Below, in pieces: positions 1-6,019 of a DNA stretch of 9,553 nucleotides. The notes beneath the pieces are model-generated. The model was not told the DNA's origin. It ran no database searches and saw only the letters and a program-made list of their open reading frames with translations. The stretch is from assembly GCA_005788065.1 (NCBI GenBank), contig SXZD01000005.1:1-9553 (forward strand). The letters run 5' to 3'. This stretch comes from Burkholderiales bacterium (GTDB taxonomy: Bacteria > Pseudomonadota > Gammaproteobacteria > Burkholderiales > Burkholderiaceae_B). Every line of letters begins with the position of its first letter. The stretch's first letter is position 1. A program made the translations under genes and the position numbers.

Positions 1-97
1 CCTCGGTCACCGTGATGCCTTGTACGCCGATGGCGGACAGGGCCTCGCGGACCTCATCAAGCTTGAATGGCTTGATCACTGCAGTGATTAATTTCAT
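1..97 (-). CDS. glnK: Nitrogen regulatory protein P-II, N-terminal part (partial)
   Basis: The 32 visible residues begin MKLITAVIKPFKLDEVREAL and continue with a GVQGITVTE segment, which is the first beta-alpha-beta unit of the P-II family (GlnB/GlnK). P-II proteins are trimeric cytoplasmic sensors of ATP/ADP and 2-oxoglutarate; GlnK classically docks on the ammonium channel AmtB and blocks it when nitrogen is plentiful. The ATG at 95-97 is preceded by a good ribosome binding site (GGGAGGA). The rest, including the T-loop, lies beyond the window's left edge. GlnK rather than GlnB is inferred from its place behind a porin gene and an NtrC/sigma-54 promoter; an amtB gene is expected next but is not visible. 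P-II identity is near certain, the GlnK label likely. Confidence 0.9.
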   Translation of the reverse strand, partial: MKLITAVIKPFKLDEVREALSAIGVQGITVTE

Positions 98-121
98 GGT
101 GTCCTCCCGTGGGGGAATAAT

Positions 122-143
122 GGCAACGGGCGCACCCGTTGCC
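122..143 (-). other. Intercistronic stem-loop between porin gene and glnK
   Basis: GGCAACGGG (122-130) and CCCGTTGCC (135-143) form a perfect 9-bp stem with a 4-nt loop, between the porin stop codon and the glnK ribosome binding site. On the transcribed (minus) strand the stem is followed by ATTATTCCCCC, not a U-tract, so a full intrinsic terminator is unlikely. An mRNA-stabilising or processing hairpin, or a weak attenuator setting the porin:glnK ratio, fits better (inference). Confidence 0.6.
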
Positions 144-163
144 GATACTGCGTTTACAACGGA

Positions 164-967
164 TTAAAACGTTTTGCCGATGGACAGGACGATGGTGTCT
201 TTGTAGAGCTGCTTCGGACCGGTGCCACTGGTTGTCACGGTGTAGAACAATTCGGCGTTTTGACCCTTGACGTCAGTTCCGACATAGTGCGCACCCAGTG
301 CGAAACCGTTCAAGTCATAGGATGCGCCGAGCTTGTAGTCGGTGTAAGACAAGTCCTTGTAGTTTTTGATATCGGTATACCCGACGTGAGCATTTAAGGT
401 CACCTTAGGCATGATCTCCTGACTGAAATTCAGTTCGCTATATGAAGACCCGCGCGAACGGCCCGTTCCTATCGTGCTGGTGTAACCTGCGCCGGTAGTC
501 AAGCCCGCTGCGTCGCTCAAACCAAAGTAGTCTGTTGTCGCGTATGAATACTTGCCGCTCACGGGGCCATAAGACAGACCCAGGTAGACTTCATTGTTGT
601 TGTAGCTCTTAGTGGTACCAAGATAGCGAGCGCCGTCGTAGTAGTAGTAGAGATTGCCGACGTCGTAACCGACGCCTTTGAATTCACCTTTGTAGCCAGC
701 ATAGAAATCCATCTCCAGACCGGCACCACCTACAAATGATTCAGTTGAAACGTTCGAGTTCCAGTTACCTGCGTAGAAACCGGACTTGTGTGCAACATCA
801 AAACCGCCTTGCAACGCGGGACCGCGTGCAGTTTGGGAGATACCGCGGAAACGATAGTCCGTTAGAACGTTGACGTTACCCGTAAAAGTGAAGTCGGATT
901 CGGCAGCGATTGCAGGTACTGCGGACAGGGCGCCAACAACAGCCAGAGCGATGGTTGATTTTTTCAT
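164..967 (-). CDS. TorF-type putative porin (Gcw_chp family), outer membrane
   Basis: The 267-residue product starts MKKSTIALAVVGALSAVPA, a Sec signal peptide with likely cleavage after AIA near residue 21. The mature part is rich in aromatic and alternating residues, has the family hallmark LTDYRFRGISQT just after the signal peptide, and ends in a C-terminal phenylalanine (SIGKTF), as expected of a beta-barrel inserted by BAM. This matches the TorF/Gcw_chp (TIGR02001) putative porins, a poorly characterised group. In-frame codons extend upstream to 1078, but the ATG at 965-967 is chosen because AGGAGA sits 8 bases before it and the signal peptide begins there. glnK follows 66 bp downstream, and a sigma-54/NtrC-type promoter lies upstream, so a role in nitrogen-compound (perhaps ammonium) permeation is inferred. 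No specific substrate can be read from the sequence. Confidence 0.88.
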   Translation of the reverse strand: MKKSTIALAVVGALSAVPAIAAESDFTFTGNVNVLTDYRFRGISQTARGPALQGGFDVAHKSGFYAGNWNSNVSTESFVGGAGLEMDFYAGYKGEFKGVGYDVGNLYYYYDGARYLGTTKSYNNNEVYLGLSYGPVSGKYSYATTDYFGLSDAAGLTTGAGYTSTIGTGRSRGSSYSELNFSQEIMPKVTLNAHVGYTDIKNYKDLSYTDYKLGASYDLNGFALGAHYVGTDVKGQNAELFYTVTTSGTGPKQLYKDTIVLSIGKTF

Positions 968-1023
968 CTTCGTTTTCTCCTGTGAAAGAATAAGCCCAGA
1001 AATGTCTGAGTTAGCTTCTGCAC

Positions 1024-1039
1024 AGCGAGAAGCGTGCCA
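1024..1039 (-). promoter_or_regulatory. Sigma-54 (RpoN) -24/-12 promoter for porin-glnK
   Basis: The minus strand reads TGGCACGCTTCTCGCT, against the RpoN consensus TGGCACG-N4-TTGCW, with one mismatch in the -12 element. Both invariant doublets (GG and GC) are present at correct spacing. Transcription would start near 1013, leaving a 5' leader of about 46 nt before the porin ATG. The IHF-like and NtrC-type sites upstream support the call. Confidence 0.75.
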
Positions 1040-1072
1040 GCCCGGTTTGCACCAAGCTGATTCACGCTGGCG

Positions 1073-1085
1073 GATCAAAAAATTA
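1073..1085 (+). promoter_or_regulatory. Putative IHF binding site
   Basis: GATCAAAAAATTA matches the IHF consensus WATCAANNNNTTR at every defined position except the first. Its centre is about 66 bp upstream of the predicted start, between the sigma-54 core promoter and the NtrC-type dyad, where a bend would bring the activator to the polymerase. The motif is degenerate; position is the main support. Confidence 0.5.
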
Positions 1086-1130
1086 ACACCCCGTCACTTT
1101 TGAGGCATGAAACAGCACCAAAAGCAGGCG

Positions 1131-1147
1131 CGCACCGGATCACTGCG
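1131..1147 (-). promoter_or_regulatory. Possible second, weaker NtrC site
   Basis: CGCACC-N5-ACTGCG matches 8 of 12 positions of the TGCACC-N5-GGTGCA dyad. It is centred 42 bp (about four helical turns) from the perfect site and about 126 bp upstream of the predicted start. NtrC commonly binds paired sites cooperatively, but this copy is too degenerate to be sure. Confidence 0.3.
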
Positions 1148-1172
1148 CACAAAAGTTATGCAAACAATACAT

Positions 1173-1189
1173 TGCACCAAATAGGTGCA
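1173..1189 (-). promoter_or_regulatory. NtrC (NRI) enhancer site
   Basis: TGCACCAAATAGGTGCA is a perfect 6-5-6 inverted repeat, nearly the enterobacterial NtrC consensus TGCACCA-N3-TGGTGCA. The centre is about 168 bp upstream of the predicted sigma-54 start, a normal distance for an enhancer-binding protein. It predicts induction of the porin-glnK transcript under nitrogen limitation. It also lies about 130 bp upstream of ubiK, but no sigma-54 element faces that way. Confidence 0.78.
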
Positions 1190-1282
1190 CGCTCTCGGTG
1201 CATCCGCACGCACAATCCTCAACCACCTTTACAGCGAGCTAACTTCGCTCCACCCGCCACTCGGCCACTCGCGCGCCCTCAG

Positions 1283-1291
1283 TGCTATCAT
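1283..1291 (+). promoter_or_regulatory. Possible extended -10 promoter for ubiK
   Basis: TGC followed by TATCAT (1286-1291) is an extended -10 element with a 5/6 hexamer. There is no recognisable -35 box. It would start transcription near 1298, 16 nt before the ubiK ATG. No other promoter-like sequence was seen between 1190 and 1313. Confidence 0.35.
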
Positions 1292-1313
1292 CGCCCCCAT
1301 ACCGGGAGCCACC

Positions 1314-1577
1314 ATGGACAAAAACGCTTTCATCGACAATCTGCAGCAGCGCATCGGCCAGCTATTCGCCTCGGTCGGCCCCATGGTCAATCCCATGGGC
1401 CGCGACAACCCCCTGCGCAATCTGTTGCAGCAGAGCCTGTCAGACTGGGAGCTGGTCAGCCGCGAAGACTTTGAAATACACCAGCAGGTGCTGCTGCGAA
1501 CCCGCGAAAAACTGGCTGTTCTGGAAAAGCGGGTTGCTGAACTGGAAAGCGCAGCCCGCACAACCCGAGCGGATTAA
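1314..1577 (+). CDS. ubiK: Ubiquinone biosynthesis accessory factor UbiK (BMFP/YqiC family)
   Basis: This 87-residue protein, MDKNAFIDNLQQRIGQLF at its start, has the BMFP-family layout: an amphipathic N-terminal helix, a short proline/glycine region (PMVNPMGRDNPLRNLLQQSL), then a coiled coil (about residues 45-80, ending EKLAVLEKRVAELE). UbiK binds UbiJ and lipid in the cytoplasmic Ubi complex for aerobic ubiquinone synthesis; its trimeric coiled coil is known from E. coli and Salmonella homologues. The length is typical. In-frame codons extend to 1185, but the ATG at 1314 is chosen because GGGAG precedes it and homologues begin here. comM follows 87 bp downstream on the same strand and may be co-transcribed. 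Confidence 0.9.
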   Translation: MDKNAFIDNLQQRIGQLFASVGPMVNPMGRDNPLRNLLQQSLSDWELVSREDFEIHQQVLLRTREKLAVLEKRVAELESAARTTRAD

Positions 1578-1606
1578 ACCCCCTCCCTCCTTGCGTTTCA
1601 CCCCGC

Positions 1607-1632
1607 TGCGGTAGGCACAACGCGCTACCGCA
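1607..1632 (+). repeat. Inverted repeat between ubiK and comM
   Basis: TGCGGTAG (1607-1614) and CTACCGCA (1625-1632) form a perfect 8-bp stem with a 10-nt loop. No T-tract follows on either strand, so this is not a canonical intrinsic terminator. It could be an mRNA-processing hairpin or an operator ahead of comM. Confidence 0.45.
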
Positions 1633-1664
1633 CAATGCGCAGCTTCAGCTTCCGGAGACTGCGC

Positions 1665-3326
1665 ATGACCTTCGCCCTCGTCCGTTCCCGAGCCCTGCAC
1701 GGCGCCAGCGCGCTGGCCGTGCGGGTAGAGATTCATCTGGCCAACGGCCTGCCGGGCTTTTGCATCGTCGGCCTGCCAGACGCTGAGGTGCGTGAAAGCC
1801 GAGAACGGGTGCGCGCCGCACTGCAAAACTCGGGCTTCCAGTTTCCCCTGCAGCGCATCACCGTCAATCTGGCACCGGCAGACCTGCCCAAAGGCTCCGG
1901 CCGATTCGACCTGCCCATTGCCATCGGCATTGCGGCAGCCAGCGGTCAATTGCCGGATGCCAAACTGGACGATTGGGAGTTTTCCGGGGAGCTGTCGCTC
2001 GACGGCACGGTACTCAGCAGCCCGGGCGCATTCGCACTGGCGCTCAGCGCGCGGCAGTCGGCGGTCCATCGACCTACCGAGCCCCCCGGAGATCAAACAC
2101 CACTGAGAACCACTTCGAACCACCTGCCCGACAATGCAAGCTCCAAAAGCGCACTGGCTCTGCATGCAAACCCGCAATCGGACGCAGCCCCCGCCACACT
2201 GAAACTCATGCTCGGCATTGCAGATGCACGCCAGGCCGCTGCCATACCGGGCATCTCTGCCTATGGTGCAGCCAGCCTGCTGGAGGCCTGTGCACATCTG
2301 GTCGGACATGGGCCACCCCTCTCGGCGGCCATCGCTTATGCCCCCGATGTCTTGCCCACGCCACCTGACCTGCGCGACGTGCGCGGTCAGTCCTCCGCCC
2401 GTCGTGCACTGGAAATCGCAGCCGCTGGCGGCCACAACCTGCTGATGGTCGGCCCGCCGGGCAGTGGCAAGTCCATGCTGGCTCAGCGGCTGCCAGGCCT
2501 GCTTCCACCCCTGTCCGAACATGCTACGCTCGAGGTTGCCGCCCTGCGCAGCCTCAAAGGTCTGCCGCTTCAGTTCGGTTTGCGGCCCTTCGAGTGCCCA
2601 CACCACAGCGCCACCTTGCCAGCCCTTGTGGGTGGCGGCTCGCCGCCCAAGCCGGGCAGCATCACCATGGCTCACCACGGCATCCTGTTCATGGATGAGA
2701 TACTCGAATTTGATCGCCGCTGCCTCGAGTCGCTGCGTGAACCCCTCGAAACAGGCGAAGTCCACATTGCCCGCGCCAGCTTTTCTGCCCGCTACCCGGC
2801 GCGCTTCCAGTGGGTGGTAGCTCACAACCCGTGCCCCTGTGGCTGGCTAGGCCATGGCAGCCAGCGATGCCGTTGCTCGCCCGAGTCCATCAAACGCTAT
2901 CGCGACCGGCTTTCCGGTCCACTGCTGGACCGCATCGACATCGGTGTGGAGGTGGGCTCACTGCCTGCTCACGCCCTGCTGGGCCTGCCCGAAGGAGAAG
3001 ACTCGGCAACGGTCCGGCGGCGGGTCATGTCCGCACACAGCAGACAGCGCGTCAGACAGACTGCCCTGAATGCATCGCTGGACATCACGCAACTGGACGC
3101 GCACGCATCGCTCACCGACGCACAGCGGCAGTGGCTTTCAAAAGCGAGTGAAAAGTGGGGGCTGACAGGCAGATCCACCCACCGGGTTTTGCGGGTGGCT
3201 CGCACCATCGCAGACCTGGCAGATACCGACCAGATCGGCATGCAGCATCTGCAAGAGGCTTTGGCTTACCGGCGCGTGCTGTCGCCAGCGCAAGTCAGCT
3301 CAACCATTCAGACCCGTGCGGGCTGA
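1665..3326 (+). CDS. comM: YifB/ComM family Mg-chelatase-like AAA+ ATPase
   Basis: The 553-residue protein has the YifB/ComM order: an N-terminal ChlI-like domain (residues 1-130; NGLPGFCIVGLPDAEVRESR), an AAA+ module with Walker A GPPGSGKS (263-270) and Walker B ILFMDE (340-345), the family motif HHSATLPALVGGG, a cysteine cluster NPCPCG...CRC (388-404), and a C-terminal Mg-chelatase-type helical domain (RSTHRVLRVARTIADL). ComM is a hexameric helicase that extends heteroduplex by branch migration during natural transformation. The ATG at 1665 is preferred to one at 1635: GGAG precedes it and MTFALVRSRAL matches usual family N-termini. The protein is about 45 residues longer than typical (near 505); the extra, low-complexity stretch lies at about 131-178, between the N-terminal and AAA+ domains. 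The stop is 3 bp from the convergent DUF3501 stop. Confidence 0.92.
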   Translation: MTFALVRSRALHGASALAVRVEIHLANGLPGFCIVGLPDAEVRESRERVRAALQNSGFQFPLQRITVNLAPADLPKGSGRFDLPIAIGIAAASGQLPDAKLDDWEFSGELSLDGTVLSSPGAFALALSARQSAVHRPTEPPGDQTPLRTTSNHLPDNASSKSALALHANPQSDAAPATLKLMLGIADARQAAAIPGISAYGAASLLEACAHLVGHGPPLSAAIAYAPDVLPTPPDLRDVRGQSSARRALEIAAAGGHNLLMVGPPGSGKSMLAQRLPGLLPPLSEHATLEVAALRSLKGLPLQFGLRPFECPHHSATLPALVGGGSPPKPGSITMAHHGILFMDEILEFDRRCLESLREPLETGEVHIARASFSARYPARFQWVVAHNPCPCGWLGHGSQRCRCSPESIKRYRDRLSGPLLDRIDIGVEVGSLPAHALLGLPEGEDSATVRRRVMSAHSRQRVRQTALNASLDITQLDAHASLTDAQRQWLSKASEKWGLTGRSTHRVLRVARTIADLADTDQIGMQHLQEALAYRRVLSPAQVSSTIQTRAG

Positions 3327-3329
3327 CGG

Positions 3330-3911
3330 TCATGCAAAGTCTGCCAGCAGCGCTGTCCGGGAATCACCTTCAATCGCTGTCACCAGATGCCCGTAGTAGT
3401 CGTGGTCTACACCCAGCGAAAACGATGCGCCGCCCCGCAATGCATCCACCATCGCATCGGTGAACTCAAAGCGCATGAAATGAACGGAGGACGTCTTGGT
3501 TTCATTCTCGCGCTGCAGATCCTCATCTGCAATCGCAAACACTTTGTCAAAACCCTGCACCTGCATCCAGCTGGCTCGCTCAATACCTTTGAGCCGCTGC
3601 AATTCGCGCGCACGCACCACCGGGTCGGCATATTCGATCAGCATGGTGGCCTTCAGGTTGCGACCATCCGGCACCAGCGGATTGTAGGCATCCAGCTCAT
3701 CCAGAATGCCGTCTTCCTCGAATGTTTTTTCGATGCGCAGCATTTCCTGTATCTGATACCGGATGGTCTGCTCATCCTCGAACAGGAAAGTAACATGCTC
3801 GCCCACATGCACCGTGCGGCGCTTTTTGTACGGAATGATGCGGGCACGCCAGTCGCTGCGCTCTTTGGAATAGCGCTCGAGGCTAAGCAGGCTGTCGCGG
3901 GTAATGACCAT
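3330..3911 (-). CDS. DUF3501 family protein
   Basis: This 193-residue soluble protein matches DUF3501 in length and motifs: an N-terminal VITRDSLLSLERY, the KKRRTVHVG...FEDEQTIRYQIQEMLR block (about 30-60), then a DELDAYNPLVPDGRNLKATM block (about 70-90). No signal peptide, membrane segment or cysteine cluster is present, so it is unlikely to bind Fe-S by itself. The biochemical function of DUF3501 is not known to me. It is the last gene after rubrerythrin and the cysteine-rich Fe-S protein, and I recall this grouping from other proteobacteria, so a partner or maturation role for the Fe-S protein is inferred. The ATG at 3909-3911 is chosen over a TTG three codons upstream because GGAG lies 9 nt before the ATG but abuts the TTG. 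Confidence 0.85.
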   Translation of the reverse strand: MVITRDSLLSLERYSKERSDWRARIIPYKKRRTVHVGEHVTFLFEDEQTIRYQIQEMLRIEKTFEEDGILDELDAYNPLVPDGRNLKATMLIEYADPVVRARELQRLKGIERASWMQVQGFDKVFAIADEDLQRENETKTSSVHFMRFEFTDAMVDALRGGASFSLGVDHDYYGHLVTAIEGDSRTALLADFA

Positions 3912-3945
3912 GTCACACAACTCCAGAAATCAAAAATATCCACCA

Positions 3946-3964
3946 GCCCGCGACAAAGGCGGGC
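3946..3964 (-). other. Hairpin between Fe-S protein gene and DUF3501 gene
   Basis: GCCCGC (3946-3951) and GCGGGC (3959-3964) form a 6-bp GC stem with a 7-nt loop. On the minus strand TGGTGGATATTTTTG follows, so the T-run begins some 9 nt after the stem, too far for a standard terminator. A weak attenuator or processing site within the operon is possible. Confidence 0.4.
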
Positions 3965-3985
3965 AGGCCGTAGTCAACAAACCAT

Positions 3986-5362
3986 TTATAAACCATATGC
4001 CATCCGCACCAGTGTGATCGGATGCGCAAGCTCAGGCTCTTTCGCACCGGCGGCGCGCAAGGCTTCCATGCCCTGTTCAATGTGATGACCTGACAACTGA
4101 CAATCCGAACTGATGTAGTCAGGACTGTTTTTGTCCATGGCCTTGAACACGGGTTTGCCTATTTTCATGGCCTGCGCATGAAACTCTTTCTTCACGCCCC
4201 ACGTGCCCGAATGCCCAGAACACCGTTCCACCGTATTCACAGTGGTGTCCGGAATCATTTTCAGCATCTCTTCGGTTTTCTTGCCGACGTTCTGCACGCG
4301 ACCATGACACGGGATGTGATAGGACACATTGCCCAATGGCTGCTGGAAGTCCGTCTTCAGCAAGCCATCCTTGTGTCGTGCAATCAGGTATTCGAACGGA
4401 TCCCACATGGCCGCTTTCACCAAGGCCACATCTTCATCATCAGGGAACATCAAAGGTAGCTCTTGCTTGAACATGAGCGTGCAACTGGGAATGGCCGTCA
4501 AAATCGCATAGCCGGCCTTGGCCAGTTTCACCAGCGCCGGGATGTTTTTCTCTTTCAGCGCTGCAACAGAATCCAGATCGCCGAGTTCCAGCTTCGGCAT
4601 GCCGCAGCAGGCTTCTTTTTCGGCCAGCACATACGGAATACCGTTGTGGTTGAGGATCTTTACCAGATCCAGACCGATGCCCGGTTCGTTGTAATTCACA
4701 TAGCAGGTGGAAAAAATCGCAACCTTGCCGGGCGTGCGCTCACCATCCAACGGCGTGCCGATATTGCCTGCACGGTCTGCGATATGCCCCTTTTCATAGG
4801 AGCGGAACGTCCTGGCCGCATACCCCGGAATCCAAGCATGCTCATCGACACCCAATGTCGAATCCATGGCCTTTCGCATCAGCGTTGTGCTGTTGACCGC
4901 GTTCACGGTCTGGGTCACGATCGGAATACCGGCGAAGGTACCGAGGGTATCGGTGCCGGACAAAAAACGGTCACGGAAAGACGATCCGTGGTTCTTGAAC
5001 TTCACCGCCTTGGCCCGCAGCATGGTGTGCGGAAAGTCCAGGTTCCATTCATGAGGCGGCACATACGGACACTTGGACATGTAGCACATGTCGCACAGGT
5101 AACACTGGTCCACCACATCCCAATATTTCTCTTTGGGCACACCATCGAGCTCCAGCGTGGGGCTCTCGTCAATCAGGTCAAACAGGGTGGGGAACGATCC
5201 GCACAGACTCACGCAGCGGCGGCATCCGTGGCAGATGTCAAAAATGCGCTCCATCTCCGCAAACACCTTGGACTCGTCGTAATACTCGGGGTTTTTCCAA
5301 TCGATGGGGTGACGGGTGGGAGCCTCCAGGCTTCCTTCTTTCACCATTCCGATGACAGACAT
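3986..5362 (-). CDS. GlpC/HdrD-like Fe-S protein with two CCG-type domains
   Basis: The 458-residue product has two N-terminal 4Fe-4S motifs, CHGCRRCVSLC (C44, C47, C50, C54) and CYLCDMCYMSKCP (C87, C90, C93, C98), then two cysteine-rich domains of the heterodisulfide-reductase/GlpC type. Domain one has C220, ACCG (C252-C253) and C294; domain two has PCHG (C352), CSGH (C381) and C421, so the second CC pair is reduced to CS. No membrane segment or flavin-binding motif is seen, so it is probably a cytoplasmic electron-transfer subunit needing a partner. GlpC and HdrB/D relatives pass electrons between a dehydrogenase and quinone or thiols; the substrate here is unknown. The ATG at 5360-5362 follows a near-perfect AAGGAGGT. 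Its neighbours are a rubrerythrin gene upstream and DUF3501 75 bp downstream. It is not an assured glpC, as no glpA or glpB is present. Confidence 0.85.
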   Translation of the reverse strand: MSVIGMVKEGSLEAPTRHPIDWKNPEYYDESKVFAEMERIFDICHGCRRCVSLCGSFPTLFDLIDESPTLELDGVPKEKYWDVVDQCYLCDMCYMSKCPYVPPHEWNLDFPHTMLRAKAVKFKNHGSSFRDRFLSGTDTLGTFAGIPIVTQTVNAVNSTTLMRKAMDSTLGVDEHAWIPGYAARTFRSYEKGHIADRAGNIGTPLDGERTPGKVAIFSTCYVNYNEPGIGLDLVKILNHNGIPYVLAEKEACCGMPKLELGDLDSVAALKEKNIPALVKLAKAGYAILTAIPSCTLMFKQELPLMFPDDEDVALVKAAMWDPFEYLIARHKDGLLKTDFQQPLGNVSYHIPCHGRVQNVGKKTEEMLKMIPDTTVNTVERCSGHSGTWGVKKEFHAQAMKIGKPVFKAMDKNSPDYISSDCQLSGHHIEQGMEALRAAGAKEPELAHPITLVRMAYGL

Positions 5363-5460
5363 GGGACCTCCTTGTTTTATCGTTTGTTCAGGGTCGCGTG
5401 GGCGATGGCTCTAGGGGTGATCTGGTGATGATCGCGTCTGCTGCCGCTTGATTAAGGTCG

Positions 5461-5501
5461 AAAAAAACCGCCGCAAGCCATTGGACATGCAGCGGCTTTT
5501 C
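5461..5501 (-). terminator. Intrinsic terminator downstream of rubrerythrin
   Basis: On the minus strand a GCCGC stem arm, a loop of about 17 nt and GCGGC are followed by GG and seven T residues (5461-5467); an A-run before the stem can pair with the T-run. The stem is short but the U-tract is strong. It would separate rubrerythrin from the Fe-S gene, or allow only partial readthrough. Confidence 0.55.
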
Positions 5502-5521
5502 ATGGACAGCCTGTTGCAGCA

Positions 5522-5545
5522 GTCCGGCCGAGGACAGGGCCGGAC
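5522..5545 (-). repeat. 8-bp inverted repeat after rubrerythrin stop
   Basis: GTCCGGCC (5522-5529) and GGCCGGAC (5538-5545) form a perfect GC-rich stem with an 8-nt loop, 8 bp beyond the rubrerythrin stop. No T-run follows directly, so it probably protects the 3' end of the rubrerythrin mRNA, ahead of the terminator at 5461-5501. The rest of 5363-5460 holds the Fe-S gene's ribosome binding site and no promoter I can recognise. Confidence 0.6.
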
Positions 5546-5553
5546 GGTACGCA

Positions 5554-5973
5554 TCAGGCCTCCAGAGCGTCCAGAGTCTTCTGGAACTTGTTGGCGTGTG
5601 AGCGCTCGGCTTTGGCCAGCGTTTCAAACCAGTCGGCGATCTCATCGAAGCCTTCGTCACGCGCTGTCTTGGCCATGCCGGGGTACATGTCGGTGTACTC
5701 GTGCGTTTCGCCTGCGATAGCGGACTTCAGGTTGTCAGCAGTTGCGCCGAAAGGCATTCCGGTGGCAGGGTCGCCGCACTGCTCGAGGTATTCAAGGTGA
5801 CCATGGGCGTGACCGGTTTCGCCTTCAGCGGTGGAGCGGAACACGGCTGCCACGTCGTTGAAGCCCTCAACGTCGGCCTTAGCCGCGAAATAAAGGTAAC
5901 GGCGGTTGGCCTGCGATTCGCCGGCGAATGCGGCTTTCAGGTTCTCTTCGGTCTTTGAACCTTTTAATTGCAT
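5554..5973 (-). CDS. Rubrerythrin-like diiron protein, no rubredoxin domain
   Basis: The 139-residue protein is a single four-helix ferritin-like domain. Diiron ligands fit the rubrerythrin pattern: E19 (AGES), E52 and H55 (EGETGH), E89 and E92 (GETHEY), E123 and H126 (AERSH). Rubrerythrins reduce hydrogen peroxide to water in the cytoplasm. Classical ones add a C-terminal rubredoxin domain (CxxC pairs); this one stops after helix four, so electrons must come from elsewhere. It has one cysteine (C66). Three candidate starts lie close together: TTG at 5991, ATG at 5979 and ATG at 5973. AAGGAG lies 6 nt before the last and overlaps or abuts the others, and MQLKGSKTEENL is the usual family N-terminus, so 5973 is chosen. 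It is first in the block leading to the Fe-S protein and DUF3501. Confidence 0.92.
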   Translation of the reverse strand: MQLKGSKTEENLKAAFAGESQANRRYLYFAAKADVEGFNDVAAVFRSTAEGETGHAHGHLEYLEQCGDPATGMPFGATADNLKSAIAGETHEYTDMYPGMAKTARDEGFDEIADWFETLAKAERSHANKFQKTLDALEA

Positions 5974-5997
5974 TTTCATCTCCTTGGTCAAACAAAC

Positions 5998-6012
5998 ACG
6001 GAAACACTCCGT
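5998..6012 (-). other. 5'-leader hairpin of rubrerythrin mRNA
   Basis: ACGGA (5998-6002) and TCCGT (6008-6012) form a perfect 5-bp stem with a 5-nt loop. It falls at about +5 to +19 of the predicted transcript, where a 5'-terminal hairpin can shield mRNA from decay. Confidence 0.35.
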
Positions 6013-6019
6013 ATTAAGT

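Noticed and set aside
1440..2825. Long open frame (461 codons) on the minus strand opposite ubiK and comM
   Set aside because: It is antisense to well-supported comM. Its product is rich in Cys, Gln, Gly and Arg with no family resemblance, as expected of a shadow frame in GC-rich DNA.
3312..3345. Terminator between convergent comM and DUF3501 genes
   Set aside because: The stop codons are 3 bp apart and no GC stem with a T-run is present on either strand.
3387..4085. Open frame of 232 codons on the plus strand opposite the DUF3501 gene
   Set aside because: It is antisense to a recognised family member, with no good ribosome binding site and no recognisable product.
4463..5428. Open frame of 321 codons on the plus strand opposite the Fe-S protein gene
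   Set aside because: It is wholly antisense to a gene with clear Fe-S motifs; the product shows no domain, and its composition (high His, Arg, Gln) is typical of a mirror frame.
5363..5460. Promoter for the Fe-S protein gene
   Set aside because: I searched the minus strand for -35/-10 pairs and a sigma-54 element and found no pair with acceptable hexamers and spacing.
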